From: Alphaproteobacteria bacterium
GTDB taxonomy: Bacteria > Pseudomonadota > Alphaproteobacteria > UBA6615
Direction: 5' to 3'
Assembly (NCBI GenBank): GCA_030831135.1
Contig: JAURLR010000090.1
Location: 1 to 8,405 of the forward strand
DNA length: 8,405 nucleotides
This document shows positions 1-5,667 of this stretch, piece by piece; position 1 is the first letter of the stretch; each line of letters opens with the position of its first letter. The notes under the pieces were generated by a model that worked only from the letters and a program-made list of their open reading frames with translations, was not told where the DNA came from and did not search any database. The translations under genes and the position numbers were made by a program.

Positions 1-24
1 TATCATGACATCCCGGTAACGGTC

Positions 25-43
25 GTCGCGCGCTTCGCGCGAC
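25..43. other. GC-rich hairpin of unknown role
   Basis: GTCGCGCG (25-32) pairs perfectly with CGCGCGAC (36-43) around a 3-base loop, giving an 8-bp stem. No T-run follows it on the plus strand, so it is not a canonical intrinsic terminator. It may lie in the 3' untranslated end of a gene left of the window, but no coding sequence is visible between 1 and 24 to support that. Confidence 0.35.
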
Positions 44-71
44 CGCTTCCGAACGAGCAAACCGGACTGGA

Positions 72-99
72 TTGCACGCAATCCGGCACGCCGTATTTT
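72..99 (+). promoter_or_regulatory. Possible promoter of the DJ-1/PfpI-like gene
   Basis: TTGCAC (72-77) and TATTTT (94-99) are separated by 16 bases, which fits a sigma-70-type promoter. Transcription would start near 106 and give a leader of about 70 bases before the ATG at 177. The same stretch contains a hairpin (GGATTG 69-74 with CAATCC 79-84) and a 7-base T-run (96-102), so a terminator remnant for an upstream gene is an alternative. The leader also contains a perfect 12-base palindrome, CCGGGCGCCCGG (142-153). Inference from consensus only. Confidence 0.3.
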
Positions 100-176
100 T
101 TTGTTCGAGATCGCCAAGCCGCCCTGCCCGCCACATTTTTGCCGGGCGCCCGGGCCTCAACTATGGAGTGCTTATA

Positions 177-734
177 ATGGCTGAAACCAAACTACCGATT
201 GCTATACTTGCCGCCGCCGGATTTGCCGAGACGACATTCACAGACACACAGAAGACCCTGCTCGCCCGTGGCCGCACGGTCAAAGTGATTTCACCCGATG
301 GTGGCCTTGTTCAGGGCTGGCACGACGGTGCCTGGGGCCATCACTTCATGGCCGACGAAGATATCGCCGACGCGCTGGCCGCCGATTATGACGGGCTGAT
401 CCTGCCCGACGGCAAGAACAGCGCCGACACGCTGATTGAAAACGTCCACACCAAGCGCCTGATCGCCGCCTTCATGGCTGCCGAAGCACCGGTTCTGGTG
501 GTCGGTGACGCCATGCGTCTTCTGGTTCCTGCCGGTGTCGTCGCCGCACGCCGGATCGCGGGTGCCGCCGAAGTCGATGAGGAAGTCGCACGCGCCGGCG
601 CCGAACTGATTGCCGACCAGAACCTGGTCACCGACGGCAACCTGGTCACTGCGACCAGCGATTCATCCAGCGCATCACGCCTTGAGGCCTTTCTGGCCCT
701 GATCGAAGCGCAGGCTGTTCCCCGCGCCGCCTGA
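177..734 (+). CDS. DJ-1/PfpI superfamily protein without nucleophile cysteine
   Basis: A 185-residue protein with the overall pattern of a class I glutamine amidotransferase-like/DJ-1/PfpI domain: an N-terminal strand ending in a GFAE turn (15-18), a YDGLILPDG segment (71-79), the nucleophile-elbow region (106-116) and a conserved late DGNLVTAT segment (153-160). At the elbow, where proteases, chaperones and glyoxalases of this fold carry Ile-Cys-His-Gly, this protein reads Val-Gly-Asp-Ala (109-112), so cysteine-based chemistry is not expected. The pattern followed by LLVPAGV recalls, from memory, the DJ-1-like C-terminal domain of large-subunit catalases. The ATG at 177 is chosen because GGAG (165-168) lies 8 bases upstream; an in-frame ATG at 72 would add 35 residues unlike the family. 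It is a single gene closed by a terminator. The role is unknown; oxidative-stress or ligand-binding function is only a guess. Family call fairly sure, function not. Confidence 0.85.
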   Translation: MAETKLPIAILAAAGFAETTFTDTQKTLLARGRTVKVISPDGGLVQGWHDGAWGHHFMADEDIADALAADYDGLILPDGKNSADTLIENVHTKRLIAAFMAAEAPVLVVGDAMRLLVPAGVVAARRIAGAAEVDEEVARAGAELIADQNLVTDGNLVTATSDSSSASRLEAFLALIEAQAVPRAA

Positions 735-758
735 CCCGGCAGATCCGATATAAAGTTC

Positions 759-788
759 AAACGCCCGGCCTCGCGCCGGGCGTTTTTT
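759..788 (+). terminator. Intrinsic terminator, possibly bidirectional
   Basis: An 11-bp perfect stem (759-769 with 775-785, core ACGCCCGGC) encloses a 5-base loop and is followed by a T-run (783-788). It lies 25 bases after the DJ-1-like stop codon. The stop codon TAA of the converging methyltransferase (787-789) sits at the edge of the T-run. The hairpin could therefore also end the minus-strand transcript, although the T-run on that side is only three bases (TTT just after the stem). Confidence 0.85.
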
Positions 789-1863
789 ATGATGTGCGCG
801 TGAAGGTGGCCAGCAGGCTTGCAACCGGTTCACCATATTCCTCCCGTAATGTCCGCGCCGATACCGAGAGCTGACCCAGGCCCGCATCAGCCGCAACCCG
901 CCGCAAGTAGGCTTCGCCATGTCGATAACGCCCGGACTCGCAAAGCTCCCAGGTCACTTCAGGTGGTGCCGTTTCAAAGGTCGCCACGAAAACACCCGCC
1001 GGGACCAGCACACGCGAGACTTCGGCAAACAGCTGATCCAGCGCGCCGATATAGACAAATACATCAGCCGCCAGTGCCGCATCAATGCTCCCATCGGGCA
1101 GCTCACGCAGGACCGTCAGCAGGTCACCCTCAATCAGGCGATCATAAACACCTGTGCTATTGGCCCGCGCGAGCATCGCGGGTGACAGGTCAACACCTGT
1201 CCAATGACGTGCCAGATCCCGTGCCGCCACACCCGCCAGGCCGGTCCCGCAACCCAGATCGAGGGCATGCTCGACCTCGTTCGGACGGCATGCACGCAAA
1301 GCGTCGGCAACCTGATCGGGCCCCGTGTAATTGAGCCGCTGCGTGAGATGTGCATCAAAATGATCGGCATACCAGTCGAAGAATGCGGTGACGTAATCAT
1401 CGGGTGCCCGCTCGGGTGAATCCTCAGCCCCCAGTGCTGCGATCATATAGGCCGGGCCTGTGCGATCCGGCGCGATTTCAAGACATCTCCGGTAATGGGT
1501 CAGCGCCCGGTCACGTGCGTCATGCCGGCTGTGGAGCTCCCCCAGAAGCCAGTGCGCGCTCAGGCAATCGGGATCGAGGCTGAGAGCGCGTTCAAAACAT
1601 GTCTCTGCACGCGCATGATCGCCGTGAAACAGCAGAAAGGCACCGATTTCCGAGATGTGATCGGCCTCAACACTATTGGCCCTTCGTGTGGCTGCAATCG
1701 TCTCGTCGATGCGCCCCTGCCGCTGCAACGTCTCGGCATAGCACCGCCAGGCCGCGACATGACCGGGCATGGCGTCAACCAGATCACGAAATGCTGCTTC
1801 TGCCGCCGCCAGTTCGCCTGCTTGCAACAGACGTTCGCCCTGAAAGAAAGTCTCTGCACTCAT
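787..1863 (-). CDS. TPR-repeat SAM-dependent methyltransferase (COG4976-like)
   Basis: A 358-residue, two-part protein. Residues 1-135 are tetratricopeptide repeats: tandem helical pairs with the small-residue pattern AEAAFRDLVDAMPGHVAAW, then AETCFERALSLDPDCLSAH, then ALTHYRRCLEIAPDR. A linker with FFDWYADHFDAHL leads to a class I methyltransferase fold: SAM motif I ALDLGCGTG (200-208), acidic motif II GVDLS (223-227) and a later FVATFET strand. This layout matches the 'predicted methyltransferase, contains TPR repeat' group; the substrate is unknown, and the TPRs probably hold a protein partner or substrate. No membrane segment or signal is visible, so it should be cytoplasmic. I chose the ATG at 1863 because the protein there begins directly with the first TPR helix, but there is no clear ribosome binding site. 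A GTG at 1899 would add 12 residues, with AAGAG 13 bases upstream, and cannot be excluded. Confidence 0.85.
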   Translation of the reverse strand: MSAETFFQGERLLQAGELAAAEAAFRDLVDAMPGHVAAWRCYAETLQRQGRIDETIAATRRANSVEADHISEIGAFLLFHGDHARAETCFERALSLDPDCLSAHWLLGELHSRHDARDRALTHYRRCLEIAPDRTGPAYMIAALGAEDSPERAPDDYVTAFFDWYADHFDAHLTQRLNYTGPDQVADALRACRPNEVEHALDLGCGTGLAGVAARDLARHWTGVDLSPAMLARANSTGVYDRLIEGDLLTVLRELPDGSIDAALAADVFVYIGALDQLFAEVSRVLVPAGVFVATFETAPPEVTWELCESGRYRHGEAYLRRVAADAGLGQLSVSARTLREEYGEPVASLLATFTRTS

Positions 1864-1922
1864 GGTGCGAGTATGCACACCGCGTCGGCATTTGTGCACG
1901 TCACAGACGAACTCTTGGCAAA

Positions 1923-1939
1923 GGCCGCATTGCGCGGCC
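1923..1939 (-). terminator. Weak terminator-like hairpin
   Basis: GGCCGC (1923-1928) pairs with GCGGCC (1934-1939) around ATTGC. Read on the minus strand, the stem is followed by CC is not needed but by TTT within three bases. It lies about 125 bases downstream of the Tat peptide stop codon. The short T-run makes it a poor intrinsic terminator, and partial read-through into the methyltransferase gene would be expected. Confidence 0.35.
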
Positions 1940-1954
1940 CTTGAAGAAAAGTAT

Positions 1955-1972
1955 CTTCGGACTTATCCGAAG
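1955..1972. promoter_or_regulatory. Perfect palindrome, possible operator or hairpin
   Basis: CTTCGGA (1955-1961) and TCCGAAG (1966-1972) form a perfect 7-bp inverted repeat around CTTA. On the minus strand it is followed by ATACTTTTCTT, so a terminator of the Tat peptide transcript is one reading. An operator upstream of the methyltransferase gene is the other. The sequence does not decide between them. Confidence 0.4.
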
Positions 1973-2043
1973 CTCCCAACAAAACTGACATATGATACGC
2001 GCTGTTTGCGCGTGGCTTGCGGCACACGCTCAACAATCAGCCC

Positions 2044-2076
2044 ATTTGCGCTCTATTTGCGCGTTATTTGCACCAG
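2044..2076. repeat. Three 11-bp tandem repeats with ATTTGC core
   Basis: Three consecutive 11-base units start at 2044 (ATTTGCGCTCT), 2055 (ATTTGCGCGTT) and 2066 (ATTTGCACCAG). All share ATTTGC, and the first two share ATTTGCGC. A further TTTGCGCG occurs at 2005-2012. The units overlap the stop codon of the Tat peptide gene (2064-2066). The period is close to one DNA helical turn. Confidence 0.6.
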
Positions 2077-2279
2077 GGTCCGCCCTTGCCCTTGCTGCCC
2101 GGTGGCGGACAGGGGGTCGGCAGAACCTTTGCATTGGCGCTGCGATCCAGGCGTACGATCGTGGGGGCGGCATAGGCCACACCGGCGGCAAGCCCGAGGC
2201 GGGCGAGCGCCTTTCGGCGACTCACGGCCGGATTTGCGTCCGGAGACGCTGTATTCACTTCGGTCGACTGATCTTTCAT
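2064..2279 (-). CDS. Small twin-arginine signal protein with two-cysteine tail
   Basis: A 71-residue protein. The N-terminus is polar (1-19), followed by a twin-arginine motif S-R-R-K-A-L (20-25), a hydrophobic stretch rich in Leu, Ala and Gly (about 28-42) and a plausible signal-peptidase site after Ala-Asn-Ala (48-50). This is the layout of a Tat export signal. Cleavage would leave only 21 residues, rich in Pro, Gly and Lys, with cysteines at 57 and 70 that could form one disulfide. If the signal is not cleaved, the protein would be a small membrane-anchored peptide. The start is well supported: AAGGTGAG (complement of 2282-2289) ends two bases before the ATG, with its AAGG core 6 bases from it. 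A good promoter lies upstream. I do not recognise a named family beyond the Tat signal. It is near the methyltransferase gene on the same strand, but co-transcription is uncertain. Confidence 0.75.
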   Translation of the reverse strand: MKDQSTEVNTASPDANPAVSRRKALARLGLAAGVAYAAPTIVRLDRSANAKVLPTPCPPPGSKGKGGPWCK

Positions 2280-2294
2280 GTCTCACCTTATAGG

Positions 2295-2341
2295 CCTGTG
2301 GTCGGCAAACCACGGGTTCACGAACGATCCTCCCCCGTTCG
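2295..2341 (-). promoter_or_regulatory. Structured 5' leader of the Tat peptide gene
   Basis: Between the predicted promoter and the ribosome binding site are two inverted repeats. CGAACG (2321-2326) pairs with CGTTCG (2336-2341) around a purine-rich loop (on the transcript), and GTGGT (2298-2302) pairs with ACCAC (2309-2313), with partial extension outward. They could be hairpins in the leader RNA or a protein-binding operator just downstream of the promoter. No known riboswitch was recognised. Confidence 0.4.
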
Positions 2342-2351
2342 ATACTGGAAT

Positions 2352-2379
2352 ATTATATGTGTCGCGATCCTATCTGCAA
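2352..2379 (-). promoter_or_regulatory. Sigma-70-type promoter for the Tat peptide gene
   Basis: Read on the minus strand, TTGCAG (complement of 2374-2379) and a perfect TATAAT (complement of 2352-2357) are separated by 16 bases. Transcription would start near 2345, leaving a leader of about 65 bases. The surrounding 2341-2424 is AT-rich compared with the rest of the window. This is the best promoter match I found here. Confidence 0.65.
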
Positions 2380-2424
2380 CAAGAGTTATTATGAGTTTTT
2401 CTTTTTTAACAATGCGTTACTCCT

Positions 2425-2889
2425 ATGCCCGATGAATCGGACAGGATCACCACAGGCCCGGGTGACGCCAATGCACGAACCACGGAGACAACCCGAGGTG
2501 TTTGCCGCCACCTGTTTGATCTCGGATATGCCGTGCTGACGGAATTCAGTCTGGCCAACCAGCGCCGTGCTGATGTCATTGCGCTGAACACGAACGGCGA
2601 ATTCGTCATTGTCGAGGTCAAGGTCAGCGTTGCGGATTTTCGCGGTGACAGCAAATGGCCCGAATACGAGGCGTTCTGCGACCGGCTCTATTTTGCCGTC
2701 CCGCCCGAGTTCCCAAACGAGATGATACCCGGAAATACCGGATTGATGATCGCGGATTCCTGGGGCGCCGAAGAACTGCGGGCCGCACCCGATACCGGGC
2801 TGCACGCCAGCCGCCGCAAGGCGCTGACCCTGCGCTTTGCCCGCGCGGCCGCTGATCGGTACCAGCGCCTGACGGACCCGCGCATCTAG
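2425..2889 (+). CDS. mmcB: MmcB family DNA repair protein
   Basis: A 154-residue protein matching the MmcB-related family, named for a Caulobacter gene linked to mitomycin C damage. It has a PD-(D/E)xK-nuclease-like core: Glu40, Asp50 in RRADVIAL, and Glu64-Val-Lys66 in VIVEVKVSVADF, followed by the conserved FRGDSKWPEYEAFCDRLYFAVP block (72-93) and a C-terminal RRKALTLRFARAAA helix (130-143). The putative metal-binding and catalytic residues all appear present, so it is probably a functional nuclease-like repair protein acting in the cytoplasm. The ATG at 2425 is the only reasonable start, but no clear Shine-Dalgarno sequence precedes it. I looked for an alphaproteobacterial LexA box (GTTC-N7-GTTC) upstream and did not find one, so SOS control is not shown. 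It is divergent from the Tat peptide gene and convergent with hldE, 13 bases between the stop codons. Family call confident; exact biochemical role not established. Confidence 0.88.
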   Translation: MPDESDRITTGPGDANARTTETTRGVCRHLFDLGYAVLTEFSLANQRRADVIALNTNGEFVIVEVKVSVADFRGDSKWPEYEAFCDRLYFAVPPEFPNEMIPGNTGLMIADSWGAEELRAAPDTGLHASRRKALTLRFARAAADRYQRLTDPRI

Positions 2890-2902
2890 AGCGCCCAGGA
2901 CG

Positions 2903-4363
2903 TCAGTTCGAAATCCGGGAAATCGTGTTTGTGGTCGAAAAGCCGTCCACGAGATCGGCCAGAACCACACGGCCGCCATGCGCCATAACGAAATCACCCC
3001 CCACCACTTCATCGGCGGTGTAGTCGGCGCCCTTGACCAGAACATCGGGGCGCATCTGCTCAATCAGTTCGCGCGGCGTATCCTCGGCGAACAGGACCAC
3101 CGCATCGACGCCCGAGAGGGATGCGATCACCCGTCCGCGCGCATGTTCGGGCTGGACCGGCCGACCTTCGCCCTTGAGCCGCTGCACCGAGGCGTCATCA
3201 TTGAGTGCGACAACCAGCCGGTCACAGGCCGCACTTGCCTGTTCGATCAGGGAAATATGTCCCGGATGCACCAGATCGAAGCAGCCATTGGTGAAACCTA
3301 CCGACAGGCCGCGCGCACGCCACTGCGCCACCCGGTCGATCAGCGCCTCGCGACCGAGAAACTTTGAGCCAAGCCCCGGTGCACCGCCAAGCGCATCACC
3401 CAGTTCGCCGGGGCGCACAACCGCTGTCCCGACCTTGGCAACGACAATCCCGGCCGCCACATTCGCAAGCTGAGCGGCATCCGGCAGGGGCATACCCGCT
3501 GCAAGGCCGGCTGCCAAAGTCGCCACGACCGTGTCGCCCGCACCCGACACGTCGAAGACTTCACGTGCGAGCGCAGGCAGATGAACACAGGAATCACCGG
3601 TCACGACCGACATGCCTTGTGGCCCCCTTGTGGCAATCACCGCGCCCACGCCGCAATCCGCAATCAGCGCCCGCGCGGCAATGACCACCTCGTCATCCGT
3701 CTCGACCGGAAGCCGCGTGGCCTCGGCCAGCTCGCGCCTGTTCGGCGTCAGAACACTGGCCCCGCGATAGCGCCTGTAATCGGTTCCCTTGGGATCGACA
3801 ATGACCGGAATATCGGCTGCCTGTGCTGCCGAGATGGCCTGGGAAATGACTGCATCCGTCAGCACGCCCTTGCCGTAATCCGACAGGATCAACGCCCCGA
3901 ATGCGCCACCGGAAATGGCGCCGGTCACCCCATCCGAGACCTGTGACAACAGATCCTCCGACAAGGGGCGGGGGTCTTCCTCATCGGTACGCAGCAATTG
4001 CTGCGATCCGGCAATGAAGCGGGTCTTGACGGTTGTCGGGCGTGTTGCATCCCGGATCAGCGACAGGGTCACGAACTCATCGCGCGCAAGCACGGCTTCC
4101 GTTTCGCGCCCAACGGCGTCATCACCAATGGCACCGAACAAATGGACATGGGTGCCCAATGCGGAAAGGTTGCGTGCAACATTGCCCGCCCCCCCGACGG
4201 TCACCGCCTCACGCGATATCCGGAGAACCGGAATCGGCGCCTCGGGCGATATCCGTTCCACATCACCATAGACGAACCGGTCGAGCATCACGTCTCCCAC
4301 GCAAAGCACCTTGGCTTCGTGGAGACGCTGCAACCATTCGATCAATCGCGGAGGCTTGTTCAT
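2903..4363 (-). CDS. hldE: Bifunctional heptose-7-phosphate kinase / heptose-1-phosphate adenylyltransferase
   Basis: HldE (formerly RfaE) catalyses two steps toward ADP-heptose, the donor for the inner core of LPS: phosphorylation of D-glycero-D-manno-heptose 7-phosphate, and adenylyl transfer to heptose 1-phosphate. The protein has 486 residues, close to the E. coli enzyme. The N-terminal ribokinase/PfkB-type domain shows GDVMLDRFVYG (23-33), RISPEAPIPVL (37-47), GGAGNVARNL (57-66) and the FDVSGAGDTV signature with catalytic Asp277. The C-terminal nucleotidyltransferase domain shows FTNGCFDLVHPGHI (357-370) and a late FSTTNTI (475-481). Both halves look intact. I chose the second of two adjacent ATGs (4361-4363) because AGGG lies 5 bases upstream; the open frame extends back to 4411, into the preceding gene. 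It follows the ligase-like gene by 34 bases on the same strand and is probably co-transcribed with it. No terminator separates its end from the converging mmcB. Confidence 0.95.
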   Translation of the reverse strand: MNKPPRLIEWLQRLHEAKVLCVGDVMLDRFVYGDVERISPEAPIPVLRISREAVTVGGAGNVARNLSALGTHVHLFGAIGDDAVGRETEAVLARDEFVTLSLIRDATRPTTVKTRFIAGSQQLLRTDEEDPRPLSEDLLSQVSDGVTGAISGGAFGALILSDYGKGVLTDAVISQAISAAQAADIPVIVDPKGTDYRRYRGASVLTPNRRELAEATRLPVETDDEVVIAARALIADCGVGAVIATRGPQGMSVVTGDSCVHLPALAREVFDVSGAGDTVVATLAAGLAAGMPLPDAAQLANVAAGIVVAKVGTAVVRPGELGDALGGAPGLGSKFLGREALIDRVAQWRARGLSVGFTNGCFDLVHPGHISLIEQASAACDRLVVALNDDASVQRLKGEGRPVQPEHARGRVIASLSGVDAVVLFAEDTPRELIEQMRPDVLVKGADYTADEVVGGDFVMAHGGRVVLADLVDGFSTTNTISRISN

Positions 4364-4397
4364 CATATCCCTAGATAGCAGTTTGCCCGGCTCACCG

Positions 4398-5501
4398 TCA
4401 TCCGGGCGCATTCACGCGGCGAAACAGGAAATCGGCCTCGACCCAGCCGCCCATGAGATGACTGTGGGTCGGGATCAGCTCGTTGTCCGCCGCGATGTAG
4501 TTCACATCGTAGCCAAATTTTTCCAGTTCCAGAATCCGCTGTGCGTATTTCGGATTCTTTACCCAGGACCCGTGCCCGATCAGGGGGCTGTCGGCGACGG
4601 CCTGACTGGACAAGAAAATTTCCGACCGCCCGCCCAACAGGACACCGTAGGAACCCGACCCCTGCCGGTCATAGATATGCTGTGCATACTCGCCCAGATG
4701 CCCCTGAGCGGCGGCCAGCTGGTAGGCGTTGAACATCGTCACCGCAACGCCGACACCACAAAGGAAGAACAGGAGTGTGCGGACCGGCGAAAACCCGGAC
4801 GGCGGTTTGTTGCGCCGTCCAAGAATCTGCTGCACCAGCACATACATGGCCACAAGGATCGTGATGCCGGCCAGGCTGCGTGACCCGACCACCATGCTGT
4901 AGACCCCGACCATGAAGATCATTGCGGGCGGCACGAACCAGATGCGGAACAGCGGCCGCCACTGGGACACGATGACCACCGTCATGATCGTCGCGAGGCC
5001 CAGACCAAACTTCCAGGGCTGCGCGATGGCAAATTCGGGCCGGTTGAGCAGCATGGTCAGGAATCCGCCCAACGCAATCCCGAGACCGAAGAGCACGAGC
5101 CGCTGACGGCTGCCGTACAGCACCATGTAGAGCGTGCAGAAATTCAGGGTGAAGAAGATGATCTTCGACCAGCCGCGACTGTAATCCTCGAACGGGGTAT
5201 CGCGGATCAGGTCTGTGAGAACCTGCGAAGCCAGCCACAGACCGACCAGGATCAGGAACATGCGCGGCTGGGGGGCCATCAGCATCCGCACCCGCGTGAA
5301 CAGCAGGAAAGGCAGGAGTCCGATCAGGATCAGTTCCGGCGCAAAAATGCGGCCGACGATACTGAACTCCATCCAGATGGTCATCGGCGTCACCAACGCA
5401 ATCAGCGCCAGCATCGGCGTGTTTGCCATACCCGCCTGGTCGGGGCTCTGGGGCCCCGCGGGGCGGAATTGTCCGCGATTGACGTAGGCTAGGTTGGTCA
5501 T
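4398..5501 (-). CDS. O-antigen ligase/polymerase-like membrane protein, C-terminus shortened
   Basis: A 367-residue integral membrane protein with about nine hydrophobic segments (roughly 26-47, 53-69, 79-95, 113-130, 134-151, 164-179, 186-206, 209-226, 241-258). These are followed by a large polar, presumably periplasmic region with the Wzy_C-type pattern: GGRSEIFLSSQAVADSPLIGHGSW (290-313 region) and THSHLMGGWVEA (345-356) with its histidine. Family members join glycan chains to lipid A core or polymerise O-units using undecaprenyl-linked donors. In typical relatives, further transmembrane helices and some tens of residues follow the HSH...VEA motif. Here the protein stops only 11 residues later (DFLFRRVNAPG). 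This suggests a C-terminal deletion or an unusual short form. The ATG at 5501 lacks a clear ribosome binding site; Met25 (5429) with AGGCGGG upstream is an alternative. hldE follows 34 bases on. Family confident, activity doubtful. Confidence 0.75.
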   Translation of the reverse strand: MTNLAYVNRGQFRPAGPQSPDQAGMANTPMLALIALVTPMTIWMEFSIVGRIFAPELILIGLLPFLLFTRVRMLMAPQPRMFLILVGLWLASQVLTDLIRDTPFEDYSRGWSKIIFFTLNFCTLYMVLYGSRQRLVLFGLGIALGGFLTMLLNRPEFAIAQPWKFGLGLATIMTVVIVSQWRPLFRIWFVPPAMIFMVGVYSMVVGSRSLAGITILVAMYVLVQQILGRRNKPPSGFSPVRTLLFFLCGVGVAVTMFNAYQLAAAQGHLGEYAQHIYDRQGSGSYGVLLGGRSEIFLSSQAVADSPLIGHGSWVKNPKYAQRILELEKFGYDVNYIAADNELIPTHSHLMGGWVEADFLFRRVNAPG

Positions 5502-5594
5502 GCGAGAATCAACTATCCGATTTGCGCGGTCACGGCCAGCATCATGGCAAGCAGCCCGTCACCGGCACAATGCGGTGGCGGCAGGCGCGCTTGC

Positions 5595-5624
5595 TTGAGG
5601 CAACCAGGATGTCTCGTGTTATAC
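5595..5624 (+). promoter_or_regulatory. Possible promoter of the glycosyltransferase-galE operon
   Basis: In the 166-base divergent gap between the ligase-like gene and the glycosyltransferase, TTGAGG (5595-5600) and TTATAC (5619-5624) are 18 bases apart. An 8-base direct repeat ATCGAGCC (5628-5635 and 5643-5650) follows between this and the start codon, where a regulator could bind. I could not find an equally good promoter for the divergent gene. Consensus-based inference only. Confidence 0.35.
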
Positions 5625-5667
5625 AGAATCGAGCCCCTCCGGATCGAGCCTTTCAGGTCTTGCGAAT

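Larger units (their letters stand above)
1864..2063 (-). other. 200-base spacer with repeats and hairpins between Tat peptide and methyltransferase genes
   Basis: No convincing coding sequence. From right to left on the minus strand it holds part of an 11-bp phased repeat (2044-2076), a further TTTGCGCG copy (2005-2012), a perfect 18-base palindrome (1955-1972) and a second hairpin (1923-1939). It may contain the terminator of the Tat peptide gene, the promoter of the methyltransferase gene, or both. I could not identify a clear sigma-70 promoter in it; TTGGGA with GATACT 18 bases on, flanking the palindrome, is the best weak candidate. Confidence 0.5.

Noticed and set aside
67..102. Hairpin plus T-run as an intrinsic terminator of an upstream gene
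   Set aside because: The stem (67-86) is separated from the T-run (96-102) by 9 bases, too far for a canonical terminator, and no upstream gene is visible.
622..650. Direct repeat AACCTGGTCAC inside the DJ-1-like gene
   Set aside because: It encodes NLVT twice in a place where the family has a conserved DGNLxT strand; most likely chance or a small old duplication within coding sequence.
2316..2340. GTTC and GAAC words upstream of mmcB suggesting an alphaproteobacterial LexA box
   Set aside because: The spacing is wrong: GTTC (2316) to GTTC (2337) leaves 17 bases and GAAC (2322) to GTTC (2337) leaves 11, while the known box is GTTC-N7-GTTC. I treat them as part of the leader inverted repeat.
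4364..4411. Longer N-terminus for HldE starting at ATG 4409-4411
   Set aside because: It would overlap the end of the ligase-like gene, its 16 extra residues do not resemble HldE, and the ATG at 4363 has AGGG at a good distance.
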